A stretch of DNA of 64,000 bases from contig CAXTAT010000015.1 in assembly GCA_964242415.1 (NCBI GenBank), forward strand, positions 55,658 through 119,657, given 5' to 3'. Within the stretch, counting starts at the first letter, position 1, and the number at the start of each line of letters is the position of its first letter. Positions 15,591-24,960 of the stretch are shown here, piece after piece. Below the pieces are notes generated by a model, which saw nothing but the letters and a program-made list of their open reading frames with translations, did no database searches and was not told where the DNA came from. The DNA is from DASWOJ01 sp964242415 (lineage in GTDB: Bacteria; Pseudomonadota; Alphaproteobacteria; Acetobacterales; Acetobacteraceae). A program made the translations under genes and the position numbers.

Positions 15591-18281
15591 TTGAAGCAGG
15601 CAGTGGCTTGGGCAGTGGCGATGGCGCTTGCCGCGGCGCCGATGGCATCCCCCATCCGAGCCCGGGCGGCCGAACCCGCGGGACTGTCGGGCAGCGTCCC
15701 CGCCGGCGTGCTGCGCGCCACCCTGGACAACGGCCTGCGCGTCGTCATCGTGCCGGACCCGCTGGCCCCCGTGGTCACGACCAACATGAACTACCTGGTC
15801 GGCTCCAATGACGCCCCGCCGGGCTTCCCCGGCACCGCGCACGCGCTGGAGCACATGATGTTCCGCGGCAGCGCCGGGCTGGACAAGGACCAGTTGGCCG
15901 AGCTTGGGGCGCTGCTGGGCGGGGTTTACAACGCCAGCACCACCGAGACCGTCACCCAGTACACCTACACCGTCCCCGCCCAGGACCTCGACCTCGCCCT
16001 GCGCAGCGAGGCCCTGCGGATGCGCGGCCTGAGCCTGACGCAGGCCGACTGGCAGCAGGAGCGCGGCGCCATCGAGCAGGAGGTGTCCCGCGACCTGTCC
16101 AGCCCGTTCTACTTGTTCGCCGCCCAGACGCAGTCGATCCTGTTCCACGGCACGCCGTACGAGGACGACGCCCTCGGCACCCGACCCAGCTTCGACAAGA
16201 CCGACGCCAAGCTGCTGCGCGCGTTCTATGACAAGTGGTATGCCCCCAACAACGCCATCCTGGTGATCGCCGGCGACGTGCAGCCCGACACCGCCATGAA
16301 CCAGGTCCGCGCCGCCTTCGCCGCCATCCCGCACCGCGACCTGCCGCAACATGCCACGACGGTGCTGAACCCGGTGCAGGCGCAGACCATCAACCTGCCC
16401 ACCAGCTTCTCCGTCGGCCTCGCTGCGCTGTCGTTCCGGATGCCTGGCCTGCGGGGCAAGTACTTCGCCGCCGCCGACGTGCTGGGCGACGTACTGGGCA
16501 GCCAGCGCGGCGCGCTGTTCGGCTTGGTCCCGGCTGGCCGCGCGCTGATGGCGCAGTTCAGCTACTCCGCCAAGGCGGATGTCGGCATCGGCCTGGCGAT
16601 CGGCGCCTTCCCCCGCGGCGGCGACCCGGCGCCGGTGCTGGCCGACCTGCGCCGGGTGCTCGCCGACATCGTGCAGAACGGCGTGTCCCCCGAGCTGGTC
16701 GAGGCCTCGAAGCAGCAGGAGGTGGCGCAGCTCGCGTTCGAGAACGACAGCATCAGCGGCCTGGCCAGCAGTTGGTCGCACGCCCTGGCGCAGCAGGGCC
16801 TGGACAGCCCGGAGGACCTTGCCCAAGCCTATGCCTCGGTGACCGTGGACGACGTGAACCGCGTCGCGCGCCAGGTGCTGGACCTGGACCATGCCGTGAC
16901 CGCCATCCTGACGCCAGAGGAGGGCGCCCATCCTACCCAGGCCGGCTTCGGCGGCGCAGAGAGCTTCAGCAGCCCGCCCGACCACCCCGTCACCCTGCCG
17001 GAGTGGGCCTCGACCGCCCTGGCCGACGTGCAGGCCCCTGCCGCGCCAACGCCCCCGGTGGTCAGCGTGCTGCCGAACGGCCTGCGCCTGGTGGTGCAGC
17101 CGGAGCGGGTGAGCCACACCGTGTCGGTCTATGCCCGGGTGCGCGAGGTGAGCGACCTGCAGGAGCCGCCGGGCAAGGAGGGCGTATCGGACCTGACGGG
17201 CGAGCTGTTCGACTACGGCACCGAGGCACGGGACCGGCTGGCCTACCGCAAGGCGGTGGACGACATCGCCGCCCAGATCGGCACCGGCACGGACTTCTCC
17301 CTGAAGGTGCTGACACCGCAGTTCGAGGCCGGGATGGGTCTGCTGGCAGAGGCCGAGCTGCATCCGGCGTTCCCCGCCGACGCCTTTAAGGTGGTGCAGC
17401 GGCAGTTGGCGCAGAGCCTGGCCGGGCAGTTGAAATCGCCGGACTACCTGTATGGCCTGGCGGTCAACCGCGCCCTGGTGCCATCCGGGGACCCGACGCT
17501 GCGCCGGGCCACGCCGGCCACGGTGCGCGGGCTGACCTTGGATGACGTGCGCGCCTACCACGCGGCGGTGTTCCGCCCCGATCTCACGACGATGGTGGTG
17601 CTGGGCGACGTGTCCCCGGAGGAGGCGCAGCGCGTGGTGGCCGCCACCTTCGGCCACTGGCAGGCCGAGGGTCCCAGCCCGGCGCTGGACCTGCCGCCGG
17701 TGGCCCCCAATGCGGCCAGCCAGGCCCGCGTGCCCGATCCGAACCGGCTGCAGGACCGGGTGAGCCTGGACGAGACAGTCGGCCTGCCGGTGTCCAGCCC
17801 GGACCGCTACACGCTGGAGCTGGGCAATGTCATCCTGGGCGGCGGGTTTTCCTCCCGGCTATATCGCGACCTGCGGGTGAAGACGGGGTATGTCTATTCC
17901 GTCAGCAGCAGCCTGAATTGGCAGCGGACGCGGGCGGGCTACTCGGTGTCGTTCGGCGCGGATGGGGGCAATGTCGGGAAAGCGCGCGACCTGGTGGTGC
18001 GCAACCTGCGGGAGATGCAGTCGGTGCCGGTGAGCGATGGCGAGCTGGTGCGCGCCAAGGCCCAGGTGCTGCGCCGCCTGCCGATGCAGCGGGCGAGCGT
18101 CGGCGGCATCGCGCAGTCCTTGCTGCGGCTGTCGGACCTGGGGCTGCCGCTGGACCAGGAGCGGGTGGCGGTGCAGCGCTACATGCAGATCACGGCGCCG
18201 GAGATCCAGCAGGCGTTCGCGCAGTGGCTGCGTCCGGAGGCGCTGGCGCAGGTGGTGGAGGGGCCGCCTGTGGCGCAATAA
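15591..18281 (+). CDS. M16 family zinc peptidase with two peptidase domains
   Basis: The product of about 896 residues is exported (LKQAVAWAVAMALAAAPMAS signal). The active M16 domain has HALEHMMFRG, the inverted HxxEH zinc site, with the distal Glu in NASTTETVTQYTYT. A second, inactive-type M16 domain begins near residue 490 (NGLRLVVQPERVSHTV). I place the start at the TTG at 15591, because GGAGAGC lies just upstream and a signal peptide follows directly; an in-frame ATG at 15522 would add 23 charged residues before it. These proteins degrade peptides in the periplasm, and paired pqqL-like forms are common. Confidence 0.85.
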   Translation: MKQAVAWAVAMALAAAPMASPIRARAAEPAGLSGSVPAGVLRATLDNGLRVVIVPDPLAPVVTTNMNYLVGSNDAPPGFPGTAHALEHMMFRGSAGLDKDQLAELGALLGGVYNASTTETVTQYTYTVPAQDLDLALRSEALRMRGLSLTQADWQQERGAIEQEVSRDLSSPFYLFAAQTQSILFHGTPYEDDALGTRPSFDKTDAKLLRAFYDKWYAPNNAILVIAGDVQPDTAMNQVRAAFAAIPHRDLPQHATTVLNPVQAQTINLPTSFSVGLAALSFRMPGLRGKYFAAADVLGDVLGSQRGALFGLVPAGRALMAQFSYSAKADVGIGLAIGAFPRGGDPAPVLADLRRVLADIVQNGVSPELVEASKQQEVAQLAFENDSISGLASSWSHALAQQGLDSPEDLAQAYASVTVDDVNRVARQVLDLDHAVTAILTPEEGAHPTQAGFGGAESFSSPPDHPVTLPEWASTALADVQAPAAPTPPVVSVLPNGLRLVVQPERVSHTVSVYARVREVSDLQEPPGKEGVSDLTGELFDYGTEARDRLAYRKAVDDIAAQIGTGTDFSLKVLTPQFEAGMGLLAEAELHPAFPADAFKVVQRQLAQSLAGQLKSPDYLYGLAVNRALVPSGDPTLRRATPATVRGLTLDDVRAYHAAVFRPDLTTMVVLGDVSPEEAQRVVAATFGHWQAEGPSPALDLPPVAPNAASQARVPDPNRLQDRVSLDETVGLPVSSPDRYTLELGNVILGGGFSSRLYRDLRVKTGYVYSVSSSLNWQRTRAGYSVSFGADGGNVGKARDLVVRNLREMQSVPVSDGELVRAKAQVLRRLPMQRASVGGIAQSLLRLSDLGLPLDQERVAVQRYMQITAPEIQQAFAQWLRPEALAQVVEGPPVAQ

Positions 18282-18295
18282 AGCGCCGCCGCGGG

Positions 18296-18628
18296 TTATA
18301 GGCGGGCGTGGGCGGCGGCGAGGGCGGCGACGGCGGCCTGCAGGGCGGCAAGGCTGCGGTTGGCGGCGGCGAGGGCCGGGCTTTCGCCCTCGGCGTCGCT
18401 GATGGAGGCTTGCAGGTCGTCGGTGTCCTTGCCGAGGACGTCCCACAGGCGCTCGATGCGGGATTGTGCGGTGGCGGGGGTCATGTCCGGTTCTTCGGCC
18501 CAGGCGGCGATCATCGAGCCGATGGTTTGCACGACGCGGTCGGGCGGGGCACCGGCGGTGGCGAGCTTGAGCAGAGCGGCTATCGCCTCGTCGGTTGGGT
18601 CATCGGGAGCGGCGTTGGTAATGTTCAT
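18296..18628 (-). CDS. Hypothetical protein, 110 aa
   Basis: The start at 18628 has a strong AAAGGAG ribosome binding site with seven bases of spacing. The product is acidic and Ala-rich and probably all helical, with a C-terminal stretch (LAALQAAVAALAAAHARL) that could form a coiled coil. No family is recognised. It is convergent with the M16 peptidase, 14 bases away. Confidence 0.6.
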   Translation of the reverse strand: MNITNAAPDDPTDEAIAALLKLATAGAPPDRVVQTIGSMIAAWAEEPDMTPATAQSRIERLWDVLGKDTDDLQASISDAEGESPALAAANRSLAALQAAVAALAAAHARL

Positions 18629-18896
18629 GTCGTACTCCTTTACAGAATCAATGCGTCGGTTCCTACGCTTCCTTACTATTTTGCGAGGGTTGGTCCTACC
18701 TGATCATGGGTCCAGCCGTTAGAGTCAGGCCACGCTGCATCATGGAGAGAACCGGTGTTTGCGTCTTTTATAGTATCGCCTACGCTGATCGACAGGACCG
18801 AACCATCGCTGGTTGCTCACTCAGGGGATTGCACCTTATGCGGTGCAGATCATGAGCAACACGCCCGCAATGCGAGATGGAAGATGCCGTTCGCAT

Positions 18897-19455
18897 AGCT
18901 TTTCCTGTACTCCTTTCATTTTGCGGTTTGGGCTTCACTGGTCTGGACGGTGCCGGTATTCGCTCAACAGTCGCCGAAAGCACAGCCAGGGTGGGCAGGC
19001 GTTCTAGAGCCGCCGTTCCAAGGGGGTTGGCGAGTGATCCGTCTCAGGGTGCAGTCCAAAGGCGGAGTGCCAGGCTGCTCGCTGATAACGGGACATGCAA
19101 CAGCAAGCACACTCTCCAACCAGGCATGGGGTTTTCGTTCAGACAGCGACGAATTAACGCTGATCATGAATGTTAGGGAAGTTGAGGCTGTGGCTGGACC
19201 TGAAATCGCGCTGAACATAGATGGCTACGAGGTCGGCGGGGTTGCCGTGAGTGGTCGCCCAGAACCTGCTATCGGTTTCAGTACCGCAATCGCAGTAGTC
19301 AGGGATATATCGTTACAAAAGGTATCTTCGACTTGCTGCAAAAGGGAGGAATGGTTCAGTTCACCAATGGCAAGACAACGTTCAGTGCAGCATTGAGCAA
19401 GGAGGTCGCATCCGACTTTCAGGAATGCAGGCGTAAAGCTGGGTTATTGAGCTGA
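18897..19455 (+). pseudogene. Frameshifted exported protein of unknown family
   Basis: A frame from about 18900 encodes a plausible signal peptide (AVWASLVWTVPVFAQ) without a start codon; an upstream ATG lies in another frame. A coherent body follows (WRVIRLRVQSKGGVPGCSL, then LIMNVREVEAVAGPEIALN). Near 19316, at TTACAAAAGG, the frame breaks. Coding resumes one base off as GIFDLLQKGGMVQF and runs to a stop at 19453-19455 (ECRRKAGLLS end). Both parts are less GC-rich than the neighbours, which suggests transfer. I do not recognise the family. A sequencing error could explain the 3' shift. Confidence 0.5.
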
Positions 19456-19598
19456 TTGTTGCGTCGGACTGTGTTATGTCCAGCGTTCTGCTAGGTGCTT
19501 TGGTTTCGAGTTTGCTCGACTCAGCCAACAGGCGTTGGGCAACTTATATTGACGGCTGTTTGCTCCTATCATTAAGACATAGCATTGCATCGTAAGCT

Positions 19599-19703
19599 GT
19601 CATTACGAAAAATGCTTGCGATGCGGCAATCTAGGGTGGCCAGCACCAACGTTCCGTCCTGGCGGCTCTGGATTGCCACGCCGCAAGGGCGGCTCGCAAT
19701 AAC
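19599..19703. repeat. GTCATTGCGAG palindromic intergenic repeat, copy 2
   Basis: The left arm starts GTCATTACGAA and ends GGCAATCTAG; the right arm runs from CTGGATTGCC to GGCTCGCAATAAC. The arms are inverted relative to each other and about 40 bases apart. It is diverged from copy 1 at 6671-6769. Confidence 0.75.
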
Positions 19704-19888
19704 GTGCTCCGGGTTTCATTAAACGGTCAGCGCGCATGGCGGTTGGAGGTATTTGAACGAGCGATAGAAAAGCTGCTCGCAACCTGTCATGTCTCCATCT
19801 ACTTGCCGGTGGTCAGGATAACGCAACCCTAGCATCAGACCTCTCCCAGGCCGGCATCGCCGCGGCACCGATCGATCCACTGCAAGCC

Positions 19889-20140
19889 GTGGATGTCCGC
19901 GTCCTGCGCCAACGACTTGGCCTGACGCGCGAAGGGTTCGCCACCCGCTATGGCCTAGAGGTCGAGACAGTGCGGAACTGGAAACCTGGCCTCCGCGACC
20001 CGGACACGACCACCCGAAGCGACCTCCGCGCGATCTCGAATGCCCCCGGCACGTCGAGCAAGCCCACGCCCAATCCCAAACCTCTGACAAACCAGCCCCG
20101 CGTCAACTTTCAGTTGCGCCCGCCAGACGCCCCTTGGTAA
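19889..20140 (+). pseudogene. Helix-turn-helix regulator fragment (XRE/antitoxin-like)
   Basis: From a GTG at 19889 the frame encodes DVRVLRQRLGLTREGFATRY and then GLEVETVRNW, a typical XRE-type HTH. This is the arrangement found in the C-terminal part of HigA/MqsA-like antitoxins. The frame is open upstream (LASDLSQAGIAAAPIDPLQA) without a clear start. Further upstream another frame reads ERAIEKLLATCHVSIYLPVV, so the 5' part is probably frameshifted. After the HTH the protein ends in a Pro/Asn-rich tail. No toxin gene is adjacent. I treat it as a remnant. Confidence 0.5.
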
Positions 20141-20170
20141 CAAACACGCGATAAGGCCCGCAGAGGCCAG

Positions 20171-20563
20171 ATGCCGGAGGACGCAATCATACGATACATC
20201 CCACTGCTAGCCGTGCTCGCCCTAGCCACGCCAGCCCATGCGCAGTTCGCCCCGCCCGCGGCCACCCCGCCGGACGGCGCCACCGTGTTCCGCAACCAGT
20301 GCGGCACCTGCCATTCCCTCGTGCCCGGCGAGGTCCGCCAAGGCCCCAACCTGGCCGGCGTGTATGGCCGCCAGGCCGGCACCCTGCCCGGCTACAAGTA
20401 CTCCGCCGGGTTCGCCGACGCCGACTGGAAATGGGACGAGGCCCACCTCGACCCCTACCTCACCAACCCGCAGTCGGTCATCAAGGGCGGCGTCATGGGC
20501 TACCGCCAGTCCAAGCCGGAGGTCCGCGCGGCCGTCATCGCCTACCTCAAGGACCCGAACTGA
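20171..20563 (+). CDS. Exported class I cytochrome c
   Basis: The 130-residue product has a signal peptide (LLAVLALATPAHAQ). A mono-heme c domain follows, with CGTCH at about residues 42-46 and a distal Met in GGVMGYRQ. It resembles small soluble cytochromes c2/c-552 (GPNLAGVYGRQAG). Its stop overlaps the VOC gene start. In this position it is probably the electron acceptor of the Tat-exported GMC dehydrogenase complex downstream. The ATG at 20171 has a poor ribosome binding site and the true start may differ slightly. Confidence 0.88.
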   Translation: MPEDAIIRYIPLLAVLALATPAHAQFAPPAATPPDGATVFRNQCGTCHSLVPGEVRQGPNLAGVYGRQAGTLPGYKYSAGFADADWKWDEAHLDPYLTNPQSVIKGGVMGYRQSKPEVRAAVIAYLKDPN

Positions 20564-20958
20564 TGGCAAAGCCGATCCACTCGATGATCCGCGTGCTGGA
20601 CGAGGCGCGTTCGCTCGCCTTCTACCGGGCCGCGCTGGGGCTGGAGGTCGCCGACCGCTACCCGTTCGAGAACTTCACCCTGATCTACCTGCGCGACCCC
20701 TCCAGCCCGTTCGAGCTGGAGCTGACCGTGAACCACGACCGCACCGAGCCGTACAACCTCGGCGACGGTTACGGCCACCTCGCCATCGTCGTGGACGACC
20801 TGAACGCCGAGCACGGCAAGATGGAGCAGGCCGGCGCGACCCCTGGCCAAATCCGCGAGCTGAAGCGCGACGGCGCCCTGCTGGGACGCTTTTTCTTCGT
20901 CAAAGACCCCGACGGCTACAGCATCGAGGTGCTGCAGCGCGGCGGACGCTTCGGCTAA
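20563..20958 (+). CDS. VOC (glyoxalase-like) family protein
   Basis: The 131-residue single-domain protein of the glyoxalase/bleomycin resistance fold has two beta-alpha-beta-beta-beta modules. It resembles lactoylglutathione lyase (HSMIRVLDEARSLAFYRAAL, then YGHLAIVVDDL and DPDGYSIEVLQRG). Metal-ligand positions His7, Glu (FELELTV), His (YGHLAI) and Glu (SIEVLQ) are all present. True GloA activity, conversion of methylglyoxal-glutathione hemithioacetal, is therefore plausible. The ATG overlaps the cytochrome stop (TGATG), so it is translationally coupled inside a respiratory dehydrogenase operon. Confidence 0.85.
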   Translation: MAKPIHSMIRVLDEARSLAFYRAALGLEVADRYPFENFTLIYLRDPSSPFELELTVNHDRTEPYNLGDGYGHLAIVVDDLNAEHGKMEQAGATPGQIRELKRDGALLGRFFFVKDPDGYSIEVLQRGGRFG

Positions 20959-20978
20959 AAATAAATGGGAGAAACATC

Positions 20979-21524
20979 ATGAGAGAAATCGACCGCCGCG
21001 CCCAATTCAGCCGCCGCGGCTTCCTGAAAACCGGCGCCGCCGCCCCCGCCGTCATCGCCGCCGGGGCAAGCATCAGTGCCACCGCCGCCTGGGCCGCCGA
21101 CGCCAAGGCCCTCACCCCGCACGGGATGGCAACCCTGGTTAAAGCCGCCCGTGACATCTACCCGCACGACCACATCGGCGACGTGTTCTACGTCCGCGCC
21201 ATCACCCCCTGGGACGCCAAGGCCGCCAAGGACCCGGCGCTGCAGGCCATGGTCGCCGAGGGCGTCGCCCGCCTGGACGCCGACGCGCAGGAGCGCCAAG
21301 GCTGCCCCTACCTTAACGTCGCCTGGGAGAACGACCGCGTCGCCCTGCTGCGCGGCATCGAACATACAAAATTCTTCCGCACCCTGCGCGCCGACCTGGT
21401 GGTGAGCCTCTACAACCAGCCCGAACTCTGGCCAAAGCTCGGCTACGAGGGCTCCTCCGCCGAGCATGGCGGCTACCTGGCCCGCGGCTTCGACGACATC
21501 GACTGGCTGCCGAAAACGGCATAA
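20979..21524 (+). CDS. Gluconate 2-dehydrogenase subunit 3-like, Tat-exported small subunit
   Basis: The 181-residue product has a twin-arginine signal (FSRRGFLKTGAAAPAVIAAG). A soluble domain like the small subunit of membrane-bound FAD sugar dehydrogenases follows (MATLVKAARDIYPHDHIGD). In the gluconate and fructose dehydrogenase families this subunit carries the folded FAD subunit across the membrane by hitchhiking. It is placed 17 bases before the GMC gene, consistent with that role. The start at 20979 has GGGAGAAACATC upstream. Confidence 0.85.
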   Translation: MREIDRRAQFSRRGFLKTGAAAPAVIAAGASISATAAWAADAKALTPHGMATLVKAARDIYPHDHIGDVFYVRAITPWDAKAAKDPALQAMVAEGVARLDADAQERQGCPYLNVAWENDRVALLRGIEHTKFFRTLRADLVVSLYNQPELWPKLGYEGSSAEHGGYLARGFDDIDWLPKTA

Positions 21525-21541
21525 CGGGGAAGAACCAGCAA

Positions 21542-23110
21542 ATGGCACAATTCGACCTGAACGACGACAGCCTGGTCGTCATCATCGGCTCCGGCGCCGG
21601 CGGCGGCACCCTGGGCAACGAACTCGCGCAGAAGGGCGTGCGCGTGGTGGTGCTGGAGGCCGGCTCCCGCTACGAATCGCAGGACTTCGTGAACGACGAG
21701 TGGGCCAGCTTCGCCCAGCTCGCCTGGTCCGACATGCGCACCACCTCGGGCACCTGGCGCGTCGCCAAGGATTTCCCCAATCTTCCCGCCTGGATCGTGA
21801 AGGCGGTCGGTGGCTCGACCGTGCACTGGGCCGGCGCATCGCTGCGCTTCGAGGAGCATGAGTTCCGCACCCGCGACCACTACGGCGCGCTGCCGGACGC
21901 CAACCTGCTGGACTGGCCGATCACCCTGGCCGACCTCGCGCCCTACTACGCCAAGGCCGAGGACAAGATGGGCGTCACCCGCACCAACGGTATCCCCGGC
22001 CTGCCCGGCAACAACAACTTCCGCGTCCTGGAGGCCGGTGCGAAGAAGATCGGCTACAAGGAGGTCCACACCGGCCGCATGGCGATCAACAGCCAACCGC
22101 GCGACGGCCGCGGATCGTGCCAGCAGATCGGCTTCTGCTTCCAGGGCTGCAAGTCCGGCGCCAAGTGGAGCACGCTCTACACCGAAATCCCCAAGGGCGA
22201 GGACACCGGCCGCCTGGAAGTCCGCCCCGACAGCCAGGTCATCAAGATCGAGCACGACGACAGCGGCAAAGTGACCGGCGTCGTTTACGCCAGCCCCGAC
22301 GGTGCCATGCACCGGCAGAAGGCCCGCGTGGTCTGCGTCGCCGGCAACAGCATCGAAAGCCCGCGCCTGCTGCTCAACAGCGCGTCCGCCAAGTTCCCCG
22401 ACGGCCTGGCCAACAGCAGCGGCCAGGTCGGGCGCAACTACATGCGCCATATGACCGGCAACGTGTACGGCATCTTCGACAAGCCCGTGCACATGTATCG
22501 CGGCACCACCATGGCCGGCATCGTCCGCGACGAGGCTCGGCACGACACCAGCCGCGGCTTCGTCGGCGGCTACGAGATGGAGACCGTGAGCCTGGGCGTC
22601 CCATTCATGGCCGCCTTCATGGACCCCGGCGCCTGGGGCCGCAGCTTCACCAGCGCCATGGACGACTATAGCAACATGGCCGGCATGTGGCTGATCGGCG
22701 AGGACATGGCGCGCGAGACCAACCGCATCACCCTGGACCCCAAGGCCAAGGACAAGCTCGGCATGCCCGTTGCCAGCGTCCACTTCGACGACCACCCGAA
22801 CGACATCGCCATGCGCGCCCACGCGGTGCAGCAGGGCAGCGCCATCTACTCGGCCGTGGGCGCCACGCGGCTGATCCCGACGCCGCCCTATCCCAGCACG
22901 CACAACATGGGCACCAACCGCATGAGTGCGAATGCCCGGGACGGCGTGGTGAACCGGTTCGGCCAGACGCACGACATCCCCAACCTGTTCGTGTCCGATG
23001 GCAGCCAGTTCACCAGCGGCGCGGCGTGCAACCCGACGCTGACCATCGTGGCGCTCGCCATCCGCCAGGCGGACAGCATCGCGCGCATGATGGAGCACCG
23101 GGAGGTCTGA
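21542..23110 (+). CDS. GMC family oxidoreductase (FAD-dependent dehydrogenase large subunit)
   Basis: The 522-residue product has an N-terminal Rossmann dinucleotide motif (VVIIGSGAGGGTLGNELA) and a second FAD contact (VGGSTVHWAGASLRF). The C-terminal GMC box contains THNMGTNRMS and GAACNPTLTIVALAIRQAD, with the expected His/Asn catalytic pair region. It lacks its own signal peptide and probably exits with the Tat-marked small subunit. Known relatives oxidise gluconate, sorbitol, fructose or other polyols and pass electrons to cytochrome c and ubiquinone. The substrate here is not determinable. The preceding cytochrome c completes a three-part periplasmic dehydrogenase. Confidence 0.9.
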   Translation: MAQFDLNDDSLVVIIGSGAGGGTLGNELAQKGVRVVVLEAGSRYESQDFVNDEWASFAQLAWSDMRTTSGTWRVAKDFPNLPAWIVKAVGGSTVHWAGASLRFEEHEFRTRDHYGALPDANLLDWPITLADLAPYYAKAEDKMGVTRTNGIPGLPGNNNFRVLEAGAKKIGYKEVHTGRMAINSQPRDGRGSCQQIGFCFQGCKSGAKWSTLYTEIPKGEDTGRLEVRPDSQVIKIEHDDSGKVTGVVYASPDGAMHRQKARVVCVAGNSIESPRLLLNSASAKFPDGLANSSGQVGRNYMRHMTGNVYGIFDKPVHMYRGTTMAGIVRDEARHDTSRGFVGGYEMETVSLGVPFMAAFMDPGAWGRSFTSAMDDYSNMAGMWLIGEDMARETNRITLDPKAKDKLGMPVASVHFDDHPNDIAMRAHAVQQGSAIYSAVGATRLIPTPPYPSTHNMGTNRMSANARDGVVNRFGQTHDIPNLFVSDGSQFTSGAACNPTLTIVALAIRQADSIARMMEHREV

Positions 23111-23173
23111 CGCTCCCGGCTGGCGCAGGCCCCGCTGACAGAGGCTAGGGCCTGCGAAGGCCGGGGCTGGCGG

Positions 23174-23461
23174 TTACTTCCGCACCCCGGCGTCCGGCGC
23201 GGTCGTATCGCCGGGCACCGGGGAGGCGGAGGTGTCGGTCTTGCCGATCACGCTGTCTCCGGCGGCGTCGCGCAGGGCGCGGTCCCCGGTCGTCTCGCCG
23301 CGCGGCGTGCCCGGCGGGGCTGTGCCCTGCGGCGCGGTCGGCGTGGACACGCTGGGACCGACGCCGCCACCGCCGTTGCTGCCCGGCGTGGGGGCCTGGG
23401 CGTGGGCCGGCGCGGCAGCCAGGCAGGCGAGCAGGGCGGCGGCCATGATGGATCGGTGCAT
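23174..23461 (-). CDS. Small exported Pro/Gly/Thr-rich protein
   Basis: The 95-residue product has a clear signal peptide (SIMAAALLACLAAAPAHAQ). The mature part is low-complexity, disordered and Pro/Thr/Gly-rich. The start at 23461 is well supported by GGAGGA six bases upstream. No domain is recognised. It converges with the GMC operon. Confidence 0.65.
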   Translation of the reverse strand: MHRSIMAAALLACLAAAPAHAQAPTPGSNGGGGVGPSVSTPTAPQGTAPPGTPRGETTGDRALRDAAGDSVIGKTDTSASPVPGDTTAPDAGVRK

Positions 23462-23634
23462 GATGCGTCCTCCAGGCTGTTGTCGTTTCGGTGCTAACGG
23501 CTGAGGGATGGCTTGGTTCACCGCCGGCCGGGGCCTTGCCTCGACCCCCCGTGCCGCTCTGCAGAAGGCAGCAGGGCTGGCGCATCTGACCGGCCTCTCC
23601 TAACCTTGCCGCAGTCGATGGGCAGGGATTGGGG

Positions 23635-24906
23635 ATGATGGCAGGGGTCGGCGGATCAGCCCTCGGCGGGATGGTCCTGTTCACCGGCGGCCAGGTGCTG
23701 GACCCGCGCTGGGACGGCCCGCGCGGCGGCTTGGAGGTGCTGGTCGAGGGCGGGCTGATCCGGGAGGTGTCGGACCGGCCGATCGCCAGCCCGTCGGCGG
23801 AGCGGGTGGACCTCGGCGGGCGGGTGCTGATGCCCGGGCTGATCGACACGCATGTGCACGTGATCGCCGCGATGGCGGACCTGGGCGCCAACGCCGCGCA
23901 GCCGTCGTCGCTGGCGGCGCTGCGGGCCGGGCGGATCATGGAGGCGATGCTGCTGCGCGGCTTCACCACCGTGCGGGACGTGGGCGGGGCCGACCGGGGC
24001 CTGGTGGACGCGCAGGCGGCCGGGGTAGTGACGGGGCCGCGGCTGGTGATCTGCGGCAAGGCGCTGAGCCAAACCGGCGGGCACTGCGACATGCGCGCCC
24101 GGGCGGACGACCGCGCGCCCTCGCAGCATCGGGTGGGCGCGATGGGGCGGCTATGCGACGGGGTGGACGCGGTGCGCCTGGCCGCACGGGAGGAGCTGCG
24201 TGCGGGGGCGGACTTCATCAAGGTGATGGCGAATGGCGGGATCGCCTCCCCCGCCGATCCCATCCACATGCTGCAGTTCTCCCGGGCGGAGCTGCTGGCG
24301 GCAGTGGAGGAGGCGGAAGGGCTGGGCACCTACGTGTCGGCCCACCTCTACACCGACGCCGCGATCCGCCGGGCGGTGGAGTGCGGGGTGCGGTCGCTGG
24401 AGCACTGCAACCTGATCACGGTGGGCACCGCCCGCCTGGCCGCCGCGGCGGGCTGCACGGCGGTGCCGACGCTGATCACCTATGAGCGGCTGGCGGTGGA
24501 GGGCGCGGCGTTGGGGATGCAGCCGGACAGCGTGGCGAAGATTGAGACGGTGCGGCAGGCCGGGCTGGAGTCGCTGCATGTGATGCAGGCGGCGGGACTG
24601 CCGATGGCATACGGGACGGACCTGCTGGGGGAGATGCACCGGCACCAGTCGGGCGAGTTCGCGTTGCGGGCGCGGGCGCTGCCGCCGCTGGACGTGCTGC
24701 GGTCGGCGACGACGCTTGCGGCGCGGCTGTGCGGGCTGGAGGGCAGGGCCGGGGTGATCGAGGCTGGAGCCTGGGCGGACCTGCTGGTGGTGGACGGCGA
24801 TCCGCTGCGGGACTGGGGGCTGCTGGAAGGGCAGGGGGCACATATTCCGGCGATCATGCAGGACGGGCGGTTCGTGAAGCGGGAGCTTGGCGGCGCTGGG
24901 GCGTAG
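23635..24906 (+). CDS. Amidohydrolase family protein (imidazolonepropionase/prolidase-like)
   Basis: A metal-dependent hydrolase of about 423 residues from the amidohydrolase superfamily. Zn-site motifs are LMPGLIDTHVHV, a Lys in FIKVMANGG, two His in SAHLYTD and LEHCNL, and an Asp in MAYGTDLLGEMHRHQ. This arrangement matches the Xaa-Arg/Xaa-Pro dipeptidase-like group (Sgx-type) that hydrolyses N-acyl or dipeptide substrates. No signal peptide is seen. The start is a choice among TTG 23629 and ATGs at 23635 and 23638; a purine-rich GGCAGGGA lies upstream. It is a single gene, and the substrate is unknown. Confidence 0.85.
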   Translation: MMAGVGGSALGGMVLFTGGQVLDPRWDGPRGGLEVLVEGGLIREVSDRPIASPSAERVDLGGRVLMPGLIDTHVHVIAAMADLGANAAQPSSLAALRAGRIMEAMLLRGFTTVRDVGGADRGLVDAQAAGVVTGPRLVICGKALSQTGGHCDMRARADDRAPSQHRVGAMGRLCDGVDAVRLAAREELRAGADFIKVMANGGIASPADPIHMLQFSRAELLAAVEEAEGLGTYVSAHLYTDAAIRRAVECGVRSLEHCNLITVGTARLAAAAGCTAVPTLITYERLAVEGAALGMQPDSVAKIETVRQAGLESLHVMQAAGLPMAYGTDLLGEMHRHQSGEFALRARALPPLDVLRSATTLAARLCGLEGRAGVIEAGAWADLLVVDGDPLRDWGLLEGQGAHIPAIMQDGRFVKRELGGAGA

Positions 24907-24960
24907 AGGCTGCCGTCGCTCCTGCCAAGCGGCGGTCCATTTGACCGGCGCGGGCATTGC

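Noticed and set aside
15504..17657. A 717-codon minus-strand frame
   Set aside because: Complete shadow of the M16 peptidase gene, whose HxxEH motif and homology fix the plus strand.
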